From Maribacter luteus (GTDB lineage: Bacteria; Bacteroidota; Bacteroidia; Flavobacteriales; Flavobacteriaceae), in NCBI RefSeq assembly GCF_009674825.1, contig NZ_WKJH01000004.1, forward strand, positions 186,001 to 250,000: a stretch of DNA of 64,000 bases, read 5' to 3'. Of the stretch, positions 33,799-42,920 are shown in pieces. Positions within the stretch are counted from its first letter, which is position 1. Every line of letters starts with the position of its first letter. The notes beneath the pieces were generated by a model. The model saw only the letters and a list, made by a program, of their open reading frames with translations. It searched no databases and was not told where the DNA came from. The position numbers and the translations under genes were made by a program.

Positions 33799-36700
33799 AT
33801 GAAAACACATTTACTACCGATTATCACCTTATTTTCCTTATTCATCACAACAAGTATTTTCGCTCAAGATTTTTCAGTCTTTCAGTATAGGACCGTTGGT
33901 CCGGAAAGGGGAGGTCGTGTAACGACCGTTACGGGAACCCCTTTGTTACCGGGTACGTTTTATTTGGGTGCTTCGGGAGGTGGCGTATGGAAATCCGATG
34001 ATTATGGTACAACTTGGAACAATGTCTCCGATGGTTTTTTCGATACACCATCTATAGGGGCCATAGAAGTAGCCGCCAATGACCCGAATATCGTTTATGT
34101 GGGAACCGGTTCAGACGGACTTCGAAGTAATGTAATAAGTGGTAAAGGAATGTACAAATCCATAGATGCCGGAAAAACATGGAAACATATAGGTTTGTCC
34201 AATGTTGGGCAAATAGGTGCCGTAGAAATAGACCCAACCAACCATAATATCGTTTGGGTAGCCGCAATTGGGAATGCATTTAAACCCAATAAGGAACGGG
34301 GTATTTACAAGACCATGGACGGGGGCAAAAACTGGGAAAAGGTTTTATTCATTTCCGAACAGGTAGGCTTCGCGGATTTGGAGTTATTACCGGGCAATCC
34401 GAATATCGTGTATGCCGCCGCATGGAAAGCGGAACGTAAACCATGGACCATCATTTCCGGTGGTACCTCGAAAGAAGGGGGAATTTACAAATCCGTCAAT
34501 GGGGGTAAAGATTGGTTTAAATTGAAGGAAGGACTACCGAAAGACTTGATTGGAAAGATAGATTTGGCCGTATCCCCTTCAGATTCCAGCATTTTATATG
34601 CGGTAATAGAGGCTCCGGATAAAGAAGGTGGTGTGTATAAATCCATAGACCAAGGAAAGACTTTTGTACAAACCTCTAGTAATAAGGGTTTGGTCAACCG
34701 CCCTTTTTACTATACCAATATAGAAGTGGACCCAACAAATCCCGATATCGTTTATTCTAATGCCAATCCATTATTAAAATCGGTCGACGGTGGTAAAACA
34801 TGGAAGCGCATGAGTGTACCCCACGGTGACAATCATGATATATGGCTTAACCCTAATAATCCCGAATTACTTATACAAGCCAATGACGGAGGAGCCAATG
34901 TTTCCCACAATGGGGGAAAAACGTGGTCTACCCAATTCAACCAACCTACTTCGGAATTGTATCAGGTAGAGGTAGATGACCAATACCCCTATTGGTTGTA
35001 TGCTGGACAACAAGACAACATGACCACTATTGCCGTTCCTAGTTTTCCGCCTTATGCCATACAGGATGCCGGTCGTGGTTTCATTATCAACACCGGGGGT
35101 TGTGAAACAGGTCCGGCAGTACCAAAACCGGGAAACCACAATATCGTTTATGCCAATTGCAAAGGTAGGTTCGGGGTTTTCAACAAGCTTACAGGTACCG
35201 AAAAAGCCTATTATGTAGGAGCTTCGAATATTTACGGACATAACCCCAAAGATTTAAAATATCGTTTTCAGCGGGTATCCCCAGTTCATGTTTCCCCCCA
35301 TAATCCGGATGTAGTGTACCATGGATCCCAATACCTGCACAAGACCGATTCTGATGGTTATAGTTGGGAAACCATTTCCCCTGACCTTACCGCCTTTGAA
35401 GCGGATAAACAGGTGATCTCGGGAAGTCCCATTACACGTGATATCACAGGGGAAGAATATTATAGCACCTTATATTCCATTCAAGAATCGAAATTGGTCG
35501 AAGGATTGATTTGGACTGGGTCCAATGACGGGGTTGTCTCAGTGACCAAAGATGGAGGAAAGACTTGGACAAACGTAACGCCGAACAAACTTCCAAAAGG
35601 AGGAAGGGTAGAGTCGGTTGCACCTTCACAATTTAACCCTGCAAAAGCTTATATCGCCGTAGACCGGCATTTATTGGGAGACCCAAAACCTTATTTTTAC
35701 AAAACCACTGATTATGGTGAAAGTTGGGAACTGCTGAGTGTAGATGGCAATGGTATCCCTGCCGATTACACCAGTCGTGTATTACGTGAAGACCCTGTTC
35801 GTGAGGGTTTGCTTTACGCAGGTACAGAATATGGAATGTTCGTTTCCCTTGATGATGGTAAATCATGGAAATCCTTTCAACAAAACCTTCCGGTAACACC
35901 GATTACGGATATCAAAATATTTCGGGGGGATTTGGTTTTGAGCACCATGGGAAGGGGATTCTGGATTTTGGATAATATCACCAGCCTACGTCAACCAAAA
36001 ATCGAAGAACTCACCAATGAACCTATTTTGTTTAAACCAGATACCACGATTAGGTACCGATTTCCGATGATGCGGAACATTAAGTTCCCGAAATATCCCA
36101 GAACAGCGGTATATATCGATTATTATGTGCCAGAGGGAAGCCAAGGAGGTATTACCCTTGAGATACAAGATACCAAAGGGAATCCAGTTACGGCAATTGT
36201 AAGCGATAGCACAATGGTAGACAGTAAGTTGGAGGAAGAGAACATGAACCTAAGTCGTACCTTGCGTTATGTAGATACCAAGTTAAATGGTAATCCGGGA
36301 CTGCACCGTTTTGCTTGGAACCTAAAACAAAAGGGAGCGTGGGATAAGGATGCCAAAAAAAGCTATAAAAATGGACCCATGGTCGCACCGGGAACCTACA
36401 AGGCACAATTGACCGTTAATGGAAAATCGGTTATGCAGGAGTTTGAGATTACGATGGATCCCAGAATCATTGCCCAAGGCATATCCGAAAGCGATATCCA
36501 GGAACAATTGACCATGCAGAACCAAGTGATCAATTTACTCTCCGATGCTCGAAAACTTGAGGCCGACCTTGAAGAACAGGTCAAGGATTTAGAAGGAAAA
36601 AAAGGGAAGAAAGCTACTAGCCGATTGGAAGGCTTACAAAGCATCCTTAAAAAATTAAAGAACGATGAAGGTGCTTATCCCCAACAGATGTTGGTTTCCC

Positions 36701-36825
36701 AAATTTCATATTTGTATTATATGATAGGGCAAGCCGATCAACTTCCCGGTAAGGATGCACAAGACCGTTATAAAGAATTGACCACTGCTTTTAATGCCAT
36801 AAAACAGGAGGTTGCTGCATTCTAG
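33799..36825 (+). CDS. Secreted sortilin/BNR-repeat beta-propeller protein (glycosyl hydrolase-like, COG4447)
   Basis: The 1008-residue protein has a signal peptide (about 1-22, cut after IFAQ). The propeller region (about 30-740) contains ten Asp-box/BNR motifs of the type S-x-D-x-G-x-T-W: SDDYGTTW, SIDAGKTW, TMDGGKNW, SVNGGKDW, SIDQGKTF, SVDGGKTW, SHNGGKTW, TKDGGKTW, TTDYGESW and SLDDGKSW. Residues about 760-890 form a beta domain, and about 900-1008 are helical with coiled-coil character. Proteins of this type are often called glycosyl hydrolase or sortilin-like. No sialidase Arg triad is evident, so hydrolase activity is doubtful. A T9SS tail is not seen. Confidence 0.88.
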   Translation: MKTHLLPIITLFSLFITTSIFAQDFSVFQYRTVGPERGGRVTTVTGTPLLPGTFYLGASGGGVWKSDDYGTTWNNVSDGFFDTPSIGAIEVAANDPNIVYVGTGSDGLRSNVISGKGMYKSIDAGKTWKHIGLSNVGQIGAVEIDPTNHNIVWVAAIGNAFKPNKERGIYKTMDGGKNWEKVLFISEQVGFADLELLPGNPNIVYAAAWKAERKPWTIISGGTSKEGGIYKSVNGGKDWFKLKEGLPKDLIGKIDLAVSPSDSSILYAVIEAPDKEGGVYKSIDQGKTFVQTSSNKGLVNRPFYYTNIEVDPTNPDIVYSNANPLLKSVDGGKTWKRMSVPHGDNHDIWLNPNNPELLIQANDGGANVSHNGGKTWSTQFNQPTSELYQVEVDDQYPYWLYAGQQDNMTTIAVPSFPPYAIQDAGRGFIINTGGCETGPAVPKPGNHNIVYANCKGRFGVFNKLTGTEKAYYVGASNIYGHNPKDLKYRFQRVSPVHVSPHNPDVVYHGSQYLHKTDSDGYSWETISPDLTAFEADKQVISGSPITRDITGEEYYSTLYSIQESKLVEGLIWTGSNDGVVSVTKDGGKTWTNVTPNKLPKGGRVESVAPSQFNPAKAYIAVDRHLLGDPKPYFYKTTDYGESWELLSVDGNGIPADYTSRVLREDPVREGLLYAGTEYGMFVSLDDGKSWKSFQQNLPVTPITDIKIFRGDLVLSTMGRGFWILDNITSLRQPKIEELTNEPILFKPDTTIRYRFPMMRNIKFPKYPRTAVYIDYYVPEGSQGGITLEIQDTKGNPVTAIVSDSTMVDSKLEEENMNLSRTLRYVDTKLNGNPGLHRFAWNLKQKGAWDKDAKKSYKNGPMVAPGTYKAQLTVNGKSVMQEFEITMDPRIIAQGISESDIQEQLTMQNQVINLLSDARKLEADLEEQVKDLEGKKGKKATSRLEGLQSILKKLKNDEGAYPQQMLVSQISYLYYMIGQADQLPGKDAQDRYKELTTAFNAIKQEVAAF

Positions 36826-36878
36826 AATTTGTTCCGGATACGAACTTTAAAAAGATTGACTGGAGGTTTCCTACTCGG

Positions 36879-37490
36879 CTATAGTTGTATTATTTTGGAA
36901 TACTCCATAAAATAGGACTCAAAGCGTTTCAATTTTGGGTGCAGTTTTTCCGAATAGAGCACGTACTGGCATTTTTGAATACTCTGTGTAATGGAAATAA
37001 TCGCACTTGTATCTGACTTTTGAATCAGGAAATCAGCATCATCAATACTGAATATCTTTAATTGTGAAGTGCTCACCCCATTCAATAAAAACAGCTTGTT
37101 CATGGTTTTCGGTGTGGAAATAAGAATATCAACCCCCTCGAAAATTTCTGATTTCTGTATATCGATATGCAGTTCTTCGTACCCTACATAAACGCGTAGC
37201 GAATTGTATTTGGTATATAGCAAAAATGCCTGGTATATTTCCATTGCCCTTTCTTTGTTCTCAACAAGAACTACTGCTCTGGGTGCTTTCCCCACAGCCT
37301 CACATTTTAATTTTTGCAAGGTCGTTAGGATAAGGGTCGTTGTCTTGCCCGCATCTTTTGGTGCCGTGCAAAAGACATTGGAACCACTTTTAATTACAGG
37401 AATACTTTTTTTCTGAAAAGGGGTCGGCTCAGAAATATTCATGCGTTCCAAGCTCTCAAGTAAATTGGCATGTAATTTTTTAAAAGGCAT
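36879..37490 (-). CDS. Degenerate single-RecA-domain DEAD-box helicase-like protein
   Basis: The 203-residue chain resembles only the first RecA domain of DEAD-box helicases. It keeps a Q-motif region (ISEPTPFQKKSIPVI), a Walker A-like APKDAGKTT, a VVLVENKERA in place of motif Ia, STPKTMN in place of TPGR and IDDAD in place of DEAD. It lacks SAT (YSEK instead) and the whole second RecA domain with its arginine fingers, so helicase activity is not expected. The frame is intact over the full length and ends cleanly, so a conserved, repurposed family is as likely as decay. It is divergent from the J-KTSC gene. Confidence 0.75.
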   Translation of the reverse strand: MPFKKLHANLLESLERMNISEPTPFQKKSIPVIKSGSNVFCTAPKDAGKTTTLILTTLQKLKCEAVGKAPRAVVLVENKERAMEIYQAFLLYTKYNSLRVYVGYEELHIDIQKSEIFEGVDILISTPKTMNKLFLLNGVSTSQLKIFSIDDADFLIQKSDTSAIISITQSIQKCQYVLYSEKLHPKLKRFESYFMEYSKIIQL

Positions 37491-37678
37491 ACGCTTATAG
37501 AAGATGACGGTTTATAATAGGATTCATTTTCAAAGGAACAAATATACCACCTAGAAACGGAAAGGGACATTGTTCATAAAATAGTTGTTTTTATACATAA
37601 TGGTCGATTCTTGTATCAAGGTCATTCTGACCATCCAAAAAAACAAGTTAATAACGCTAAGTGGTTCAGAATAAAGGT

Positions 37679-37686
37679 GTAGTTTC
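37679..37686 (+). promoter_or_regulatory. Promoter-like TAGTTTCG element before the J-KTSC gene
   Basis: It matches TAnnTTTG at all but one position and lies 18 bp upstream of the ATG at 37705. Confidence 0.25.
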
Positions 37687-37704
37687 GCGCCTCGTAAAAA
37701 AACT

Positions 37705-38154
37705 ATGAAACGTATAAACCAATATAAGAAGCTGTTCGGTGTTGAAAAGGATATCGACCTAAAGACATTAAAGTCCACATACCGTAATTTGGTCAAGGAA
37801 TGGCACCCCGATAAGTTTCAAGAAGGTGATGCCAAAAGGGAAGAGGCCGAAGTGAACAGTCGTACTATTATTGACGGTTATCATTTCTTGGTGAGTATCG
37901 CCCCGGAAACCCTGGCAGCGAACTTAGATGCCTATACCGAAACCATTACAAATTCAGGAATTGCCGATTTCGTTCATAACGGATTGGTGTTGGAGATCAC
38001 TTTTTTGGACGGAACGACTTACGAATATTTTGGGGTAACCAAACCCATTTATATAAAGATGGTAAATGCCAACAAATTGAATCGTTTCGCAAAGCGTACA
38101 ATCTATCCTAAATACACGTACAGAAAATCAAAGCGTACGCTTCAAGAAGCTTAA
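37705..38154 (+). CDS. J-domain plus KTSC-domain protein
   Basis: Residues 1-65 are a DnaJ-type J domain with the HPDK motif (KEWHPDKFQEG, about 32-35) needed to stimulate DnaK ATPase. Residues about 95-149 resemble a KTSC domain: LEITFLDGTTYEYFGV then KPIYIKMVNANKLNRFAKRTI, ending YPKYTYRKS. The KTSC domain is linked to RNA or lysyl-tRNA-synthetase-associated proteins, with function unclear. The neighbours are DEAD-box helicases on both sides, which makes a role in RNA remodelling or cold/translation stress plausible. Length 149. Confidence 0.8.
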   Translation: MKRINQYKKLFGVEKDIDLKTLKSTYRNLVKEWHPDKFQEGDAKREEAEVNSRTIIDGYHFLVSIAPETLAANLDAYTETITNSGIADFVHNGLVLEITFLDGTTYEYFGVTKPIYIKMVNANKLNRFAKRTIYPKYTYRKSKRTLQEA

Positions 38155-38248
38155 ATGATTCTTATTGATAAGCTAAGCCTTTAGGTATTCATCAACCTAA
38201 TAAAAAGAATTAATGCACCAGTTTAGGCTTTTGCCCATTTGGTGTCGT

Positions 38249-38256
38249 TATCTTTG
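38249..38256 (+). promoter_or_regulatory. Bacteroidota -7 promoter element (TATCTTTG)
   Basis: Matches TAnnTTTG, 14 bp upstream of the helicase ATG at 38271, implying a very short leader. Confidence 0.5.
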
Positions 38257-38270
38257 CCTAAATCCATTTT

Positions 38271-39599
38271 ATGTCAAAACAATTCTCCGCTTTAGGAATC
38301 AAGGAACAACTTCTAGAAAGTCTGATCGATTTAAAGATTTCCGTTCCAACGGATATTCAAAAAAAGACCATTCCAATACTTCTAAACCAAAAAGACGATG
38401 TAGTCGCTTTGGCAAAAACCGGAACCGGTAAAACGGCAGCTTTCGGCCTACCTCTGTTACAATTGATAAATCCTGAAAACGCCGATGTACAGGCAGTAAT
38501 ATTGTCCCCAACACGGGAATTGGGACAACAGATATATGCAAATCTAGTTTCGTATGCAGCTCATTGCCCAGGGATTTCGATAGCTTCAGTTTGTGGCGGC
38601 ATACCCATAAAGCCCCAAATAGATCGTCTAAAAGAAGCTACGCATATTATTGTGGCCACCCCGGGCCGATTGATAGATCTGATACAGCGAGAAGCAGTAA
38701 GCATCAAAAAAATAAAGTATCTAGTTTTGGATGAGGCCGATGAAATGGTCACAGCCTTAAAGTCGGATTTGGATAAGCTCGGCCCTGAAATGCCGAAATC
38801 CAGAAGAACACTATTGTTTACGGCAACCATGCCAGGAACCGTGAAGCAATTGGTACAAAACTATATGTCCAAAAACGTGGTGCACTTAGAAGCCGATATG
38901 GCACAGATGGGCCACCAAGGCATAGACCATGAATATATTGTGGTAGAGCCTATTGAAAAATTAGAGGTTTTACTTCATTTTCTTAATAGCAAAGAAGGAC
39001 AAAGGGGAATTATTTTCTGTAAGACCAAAGCGGCCGTGAATAAATTGGCAAAGAAATTGGCCATTAATAAATTCTCGTCCGGTGCTATCCACGGTAGTCT
39101 TACCCAAGGAATCCGTGATCGGATCATGGGACAGTTCAGGGAAGGATATATCGATATTCTCGTGGCCACCGATTTAGCTGCCCGTGGCATTGATGTTAAG
39201 GAAGTCTCCTATGTCGTCAATTACCATTTACCCGATACTTATGAAGCCTATGTACACAGAAGTGGCAGAACGGCAAGGGCAGGGGCGAAGGGACTCTCCT
39301 TAAGTATCATACAAGTAGACGAGCTTGCCGATATTCCCGAGTTTGAAAAAGAGTTGGGATTGGTTTTCACTGAAATGAAGAAGGAAAGTGAAGCGGATAA
39401 GGAAGAAATCAATTTGTTGCTTTGGGCCAAGAGAATATTCAAGACAAAAACCAACCGTACCGTATCCGATGACACCAAAGAAAAAATAAAGACCATTTTC
39501 CATCATTTGACCAAAGAGGAATTGATTGAAAAAGTTTTGGCCGATCATTTAATAAAGGGTACCACCCATGCTAAAACAGAGGCTTTCCAAAAGAAGTAA
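38271..39599 (+). CDS. DEAD-box RNA helicase (RhlE/CshA-like)
   Basis: The 442-residue protein has all helicase motifs: AKTGTGKT (I), PTRELGQQ (Ia), TPGRL (Ib), DEAD (II), TAT in LFTATMP (III), IIFCKTKAAVNKLAKKL (IV), LVATDLAARGID (V) and HRSGRTARAG (VI). The C-terminal part (about 360-442) is short and charged. ATP-dependent RNA unwinding is well supported by family. The next gene, another DEAD-box helicase, starts 5 bp later, so both share a transcript. The specific RNA target is unknown. Confidence 0.92.
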   Translation: MSKQFSALGIKEQLLESLIDLKISVPTDIQKKTIPILLNQKDDVVALAKTGTGKTAAFGLPLLQLINPENADVQAVILSPTRELGQQIYANLVSYAAHCPGISIASVCGGIPIKPQIDRLKEATHIIVATPGRLIDLIQREAVSIKKIKYLVLDEADEMVTALKSDLDKLGPEMPKSRRTLLFTATMPGTVKQLVQNYMSKNVVHLEADMAQMGHQGIDHEYIVVEPIEKLEVLLHFLNSKEGQRGIIFCKTKAAVNKLAKKLAINKFSSGAIHGSLTQGIRDRIMGQFREGYIDILVATDLAARGIDVKEVSYVVNYHLPDTYEAYVHRSGRTARAGAKGLSLSIIQVDELADIPEFEKELGLVFTEMKKESEADKEEINLLLWAKRIFKTKTNRTVSDDTKEKIKTIFHHLTKEELIEKVLADHLIKGTTHAKTEAFQKK

Positions 39600-39604
39600 G
39601 ATCT

Positions 39605-40930
39605 ATGGCCAATACAATACGTAATCAACAGGATATTTTAGATAAGTTAAGGATTTCCGCATTGAATCCGATGCAGGAGGAAGCACTGGATGTGATTCAG
39701 CAATCAGACAATATCGTTTTACTTTCCCCCACGGGAACTGGTAAAACCCTTGCCTTTCTATTGCCTTTGATCAAGACACTAAATCCGGAATGTTCCGAAG
39801 TTCAGGCATTGGTACTCGTACCTTCACGGGAGTTGGCCATTCAGATTGAGCAAGTTGTCCGTGATATGGGGTCGGGCTTTAAGGTAAATGCCGTATATGG
39901 AGGCCGATCAATCTCCAAGGACAAAATAGAACTGAAACATACGCCGGCTATTTTAATCGGTACACCTGGTAGGATCGCAGATCATTTCAGAAGTGATCGT
40001 TTTCCAAAAACGGAAATCAAAACCTTGGTTTTGGATGAGTTCGACAAATCGTTGGAAACCGGTTTTGAAGGAGAAATGAGTGAAATAATACCACAATTAC
40101 CCAATCTTAGGAAACGTATTTTAACTTCGGCCACACAGGGTGTTGAAATTCCACCTTTTGTGCAATTGGATTCACCAACTATCATTAATTACCTAAAAGA
40201 CAAGAAAACCTCCCGACTGACCATAAAAAAAGTGATTGCAAAAGAAAAGGATAAATTACAGACTTTGGCAGATTTGTTACACCATATAGGCAATGAACCG
40301 GGAATCATTTTTTGCAACTTTAAGGATAGTATTGAACGTGTAAGCACGTTTTTGAACAACGAACGAATCAACCATACCTGTTTTTCCGGGGGAATGGAAC
40401 AGCGCGATAGGGAACGCTCGTTGATCAAGTTCAGAAACGGTACTTGCCAAGTGTTGGTCGCGACCGATTTGGCGGCTAGGGGAATCGATATTCCGGAAAT
40501 GAAATTTATTATTCATTATGAGCTTCCTAGGGCAGTGGAGGAGTTTACCCACCGTAATGGGCGCACGGCCCGAGTAAACGAAAAAGGAACCGCATATGTT
40601 TTGCAAGGGAAGAAAGAATTTGTTCCCGAGTTTATTAGGGATTTAGAAACTATGGATATTTCAAACAAAGCTCCCCGTAAACCCCTATCCAATTCCCAAT
40701 CTTGGGAAACCCTCTTTATTTCAGGTGGTAGAAAAGATAAAATCTCAAAAGGTAATATTGCCGGACTTTTCTTTAAACAAGGCGGGATCAAGAAAGACCA
40801 ATTGGGTGTAATTGAATTAAAACAGGACTGTGCCTTTGTCTCTGTTCCTTTACCAATCGCCAATCAATTGGTGCACAAACTGAACAATTCCCGATTAAAA
40901 AATAAAAAAGTGCGTGTTACGGTGTTATAA
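39605..40930 (+). CDS. DEAD-box RNA helicase with DbpA-type RNA-binding domain
   Basis: The protein shows SPTGTGKT (I), PSRELAIQ (Ia), GTPGRIAD (Ib), DEFD in place of DEAD (motif II), TSATQG (III), LVATDLAARGID (V) and HRNGRTAR (VI). The C-terminus (about 365-441) has the DbpA RNA-binding fold: ETLFISGGRKDKISKGNIAG, LFFKQGGIKKDQLGVIEL and a final KKVRVTVL. DbpA recognises hairpin 92 of 23S rRNA during 50S maturation; that target is assumed here. It is 5 bp downstream of the first helicase. Confidence 0.9.
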   Translation: MANTIRNQQDILDKLRISALNPMQEEALDVIQQSDNIVLLSPTGTGKTLAFLLPLIKTLNPECSEVQALVLVPSRELAIQIEQVVRDMGSGFKVNAVYGGRSISKDKIELKHTPAILIGTPGRIADHFRSDRFPKTEIKTLVLDEFDKSLETGFEGEMSEIIPQLPNLRKRILTSATQGVEIPPFVQLDSPTIINYLKDKKTSRLTIKKVIAKEKDKLQTLADLLHHIGNEPGIIFCNFKDSIERVSTFLNNERINHTCFSGGMEQRDRERSLIKFRNGTCQVLVATDLAARGIDIPEMKFIIHYELPRAVEEFTHRNGRTARVNEKGTAYVLQGKKEFVPEFIRDLETMDISNKAPRKPLSNSQSWETLFISGGRKDKISKGNIAGLFFKQGGIKKDQLGVIELKQDCAFVSVPLPIANQLVHKLNNSRLKNKKVRVTVL

Positions 40931-41087
40931 TATTCTAAAACCATCACTTTTAACAACACCTTGGTATTGTTTTATCCTGTGAATCTTATTTTTGCGAAAA
41001 TTTATAAGGAAGTATTGTATTGATTTTACAACTGGGAACCGTGTATCATATACATCTTTTTCAAATTGAATACTATTAAAAGTAATT

Positions 41088-41708
41088 ATGGATAAAAGTC
41101 CTAAACTAAGTGCTAAAAAATCTAGAATAAGGTTGTTACACCAATACTATTCCTATACTGGTTTTTACGCATTTGTAAAATCCAGTTTAGGCAAGGTAGT
41201 TGTACCCATATCATTATTTATCATAGGGTTATGGCTTGTTCATTTATATGTGATCGATTTTCATGATCTTTTTACTTCGATTACGACTACTTATAGCCCT
41301 ATAGTGATCTTAAGTGTTTTCCTTGCTACGGAATCACTTTTGGGACTCGTACCCCCTGAAATTTTCATTGCATGGGCAGGTAAGACCGATACACCTATTT
41401 TCTATTTGTCCGTACTGGCATTTTTATCCTATCTAGGTGGTATAATTTCCTTTTTTATGGGAAAGGCGGTTTCGAAAATCCCATCGATGAAGGCCTATTT
41501 TGAAGTGAAAATGGCCAAACATATGAAGATGATCCGAAAATGGGGTGGATTCTTGATCATTGTCGGGGCCCTGCTACCCATTCCTTTTGCCATGACAAGT
41601 ATTGCGGCCGGACTCATACATTACAGATTCAGGAATTACCTACTATTCGGTTTATTACGTTTTGTACGTTTCTACCTCTATGCGTTGGTAATTTTCAATA
41701 TTTTTTAA
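41088..41708 (+). CDS. DedA/VTT-like membrane protein
   Basis: The 206-residue protein has about five hydrophobic segments. The motif GALLPIPFAMTSIAAGLIHYRFRNYLLFGLLRF resembles the F/Y-xx-R-x-(P/I)...G-x-xxM xxx conserved core of DedA/VTT (SNARE-associated) proteins; VPPEIFIAWAG matches the first re-entrant element. The family functions in lipid scrambling or flippase-type transport. It stands alone after a gap that follows the helicase pair. Confidence 0.7.
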   Translation: MDKSPKLSAKKSRIRLLHQYYSYTGFYAFVKSSLGKVVVPISLFIIGLWLVHLYVIDFHDLFTSITTTYSPIVILSVFLATESLLGLVPPEIFIAWAGKTDTPIFYLSVLAFLSYLGGIISFFMGKAVSKIPSMKAYFEVKMAKHMKMIRKWGGFLIIVGALLPIPFAMTSIAAGLIHYRFRNYLLFGLLRFVRFYLYALVIFNIF

Positions 41709-41986
41709 GGATACATTTCTTTAGGTTCGATAGATTACATGGTTTTTTCGAAAAACACTAAAGGAAAGAAGGTTAATATCCAGAATATCAAGCCATAAAA
41801 TCCCTTTAAAAAACTTAGGAAATAGCATTTCAACTATTTTTAGTGCTTCGCATGGTACATCTTAATAAAAATCAACTAAAATTCTTTAGTATAGTATAAA
41901 AATGAAGTACCTACGAAAGTACTTGATTTTCAACACCATTATTAACGTAAATTAATGGTTCAAAAACTTAACACTACATTATAACT

Positions 41987-42862
41987 ATGCATGCATACCT
42001 ATTCCCTGGTCAAGGCACCCAATTTCCTGGTATGGGAAAAGAGTTATATGCCAAATCAGATCTAGCGAGAGACTATTTTGAAAAAGCCAATGACATTCTA
42101 GGTTTTTCGATCACCGATGTTATGTTCAAAGGTTCGGCAGAAGATTTGAAACAGACACAGTTTTCACAACCCGCCATTTTTTTACATTCCTATATTCTGA
42201 CCAAAACCCTTGGAAACGCTTTTAAACCGGATATGGTTGCCGGACATTCATTAGGCGAGATCACTGCTTTGGCTGCAGTTGGCTCCTTGGATTTTGAATC
42301 GGCCCTGAAATTGATATCCAAACGGGCCGCTCTTATGCAAAAAGTGTGTGATGATGAAAATACAGGTATGGCAGTAGTGGTCGGGCTTTACGATGTAATC
42401 GTTAAGGATATCTGTAACCATGTTGATGGTATCGTAGTACCTGCCAATTACAATGCTCTTAAACAGGTAGTCATTTCAGGGGAAAAGAAAGCTTTGAAAG
42501 AAGCCTGTGATAAGCTCCGCCCTGCGGCTCTCGCAATCATAGATTTACCGGTTAGTGGGGCTTTTCACTCCCCATTTATGGAGCCCATAGTCGAGGGTTT
42601 TAGTTTGGCGGTAAATGAAACGGGGTTCAAAACACCCAATTGCCCAATTTATCAGAATATTGCCGGGAGACCTTGTGGCGAAATTGAAAAAATCAAGAAA
42701 AACCTGATCGATCAATTAACACATCCGGTAATGTGGCGGCATACAATGCTCCATATGGAAGAGGATGGGGCTACTGAATTCACAGAGATCGGTCCAGGGA
42801 ATTTTTTAAGGGGACTCGTACGTCAGATCCATAAAAATTTAAAAATAAATGGGATTTCGTAA
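41987..42862 (+). CDS. fabD: Malonyl-CoA:ACP transacylase
   Basis: The 291-residue protein begins MHAYLFPGQGTQFPGMGKEL, the FabD oxyanion-region signature. It has the nucleophile elbow GHSLGE (Ser88) and the catalytic His194 in GAFHSPFM. It transfers malonyl from CoA to acyl carrier protein to begin fatty-acid elongation in the cytoplasm. The other fatty-acid genes are not adjacent, unlike in many bacteria. It is convergent with rlmF. Confidence 0.92.
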   Translation: MHAYLFPGQGTQFPGMGKELYAKSDLARDYFEKANDILGFSITDVMFKGSAEDLKQTQFSQPAIFLHSYILTKTLGNAFKPDMVAGHSLGEITALAAVGSLDFESALKLISKRAALMQKVCDDENTGMAVVVGLYDVIVKDICNHVDGIVVPANYNALKQVVISGEKKALKEACDKLRPAALAIIDLPVSGAFHSPFMEPIVEGFSLAVNETGFKTPNCPIYQNIAGRPCGEIEKIKKNLIDQLTHPVMWRHTMLHMEEDGATEFTEIGPGNFLRGLVRQIHKNLKINGIS

Positions 42863-42920
42863 GTAGCAAAAACACTTTTCAAACCATATAAAATATAACC
42901 TTTTGGGGACTGCCTATGTC

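Noticed and set aside
33799-36825. Sialidase annotation from the many Asp boxes
   Set aside because: Asp boxes are structural. The catalytic Arg triad and Tyr/Glu of sialidases are not recognisable.
40952-40971. Hairpin-like AACAACACC / GGTATTGTT after the DbpA-type helicase
   Set aside because: The loop is only two bases and one pair is mismatched; too weak to call a terminator.
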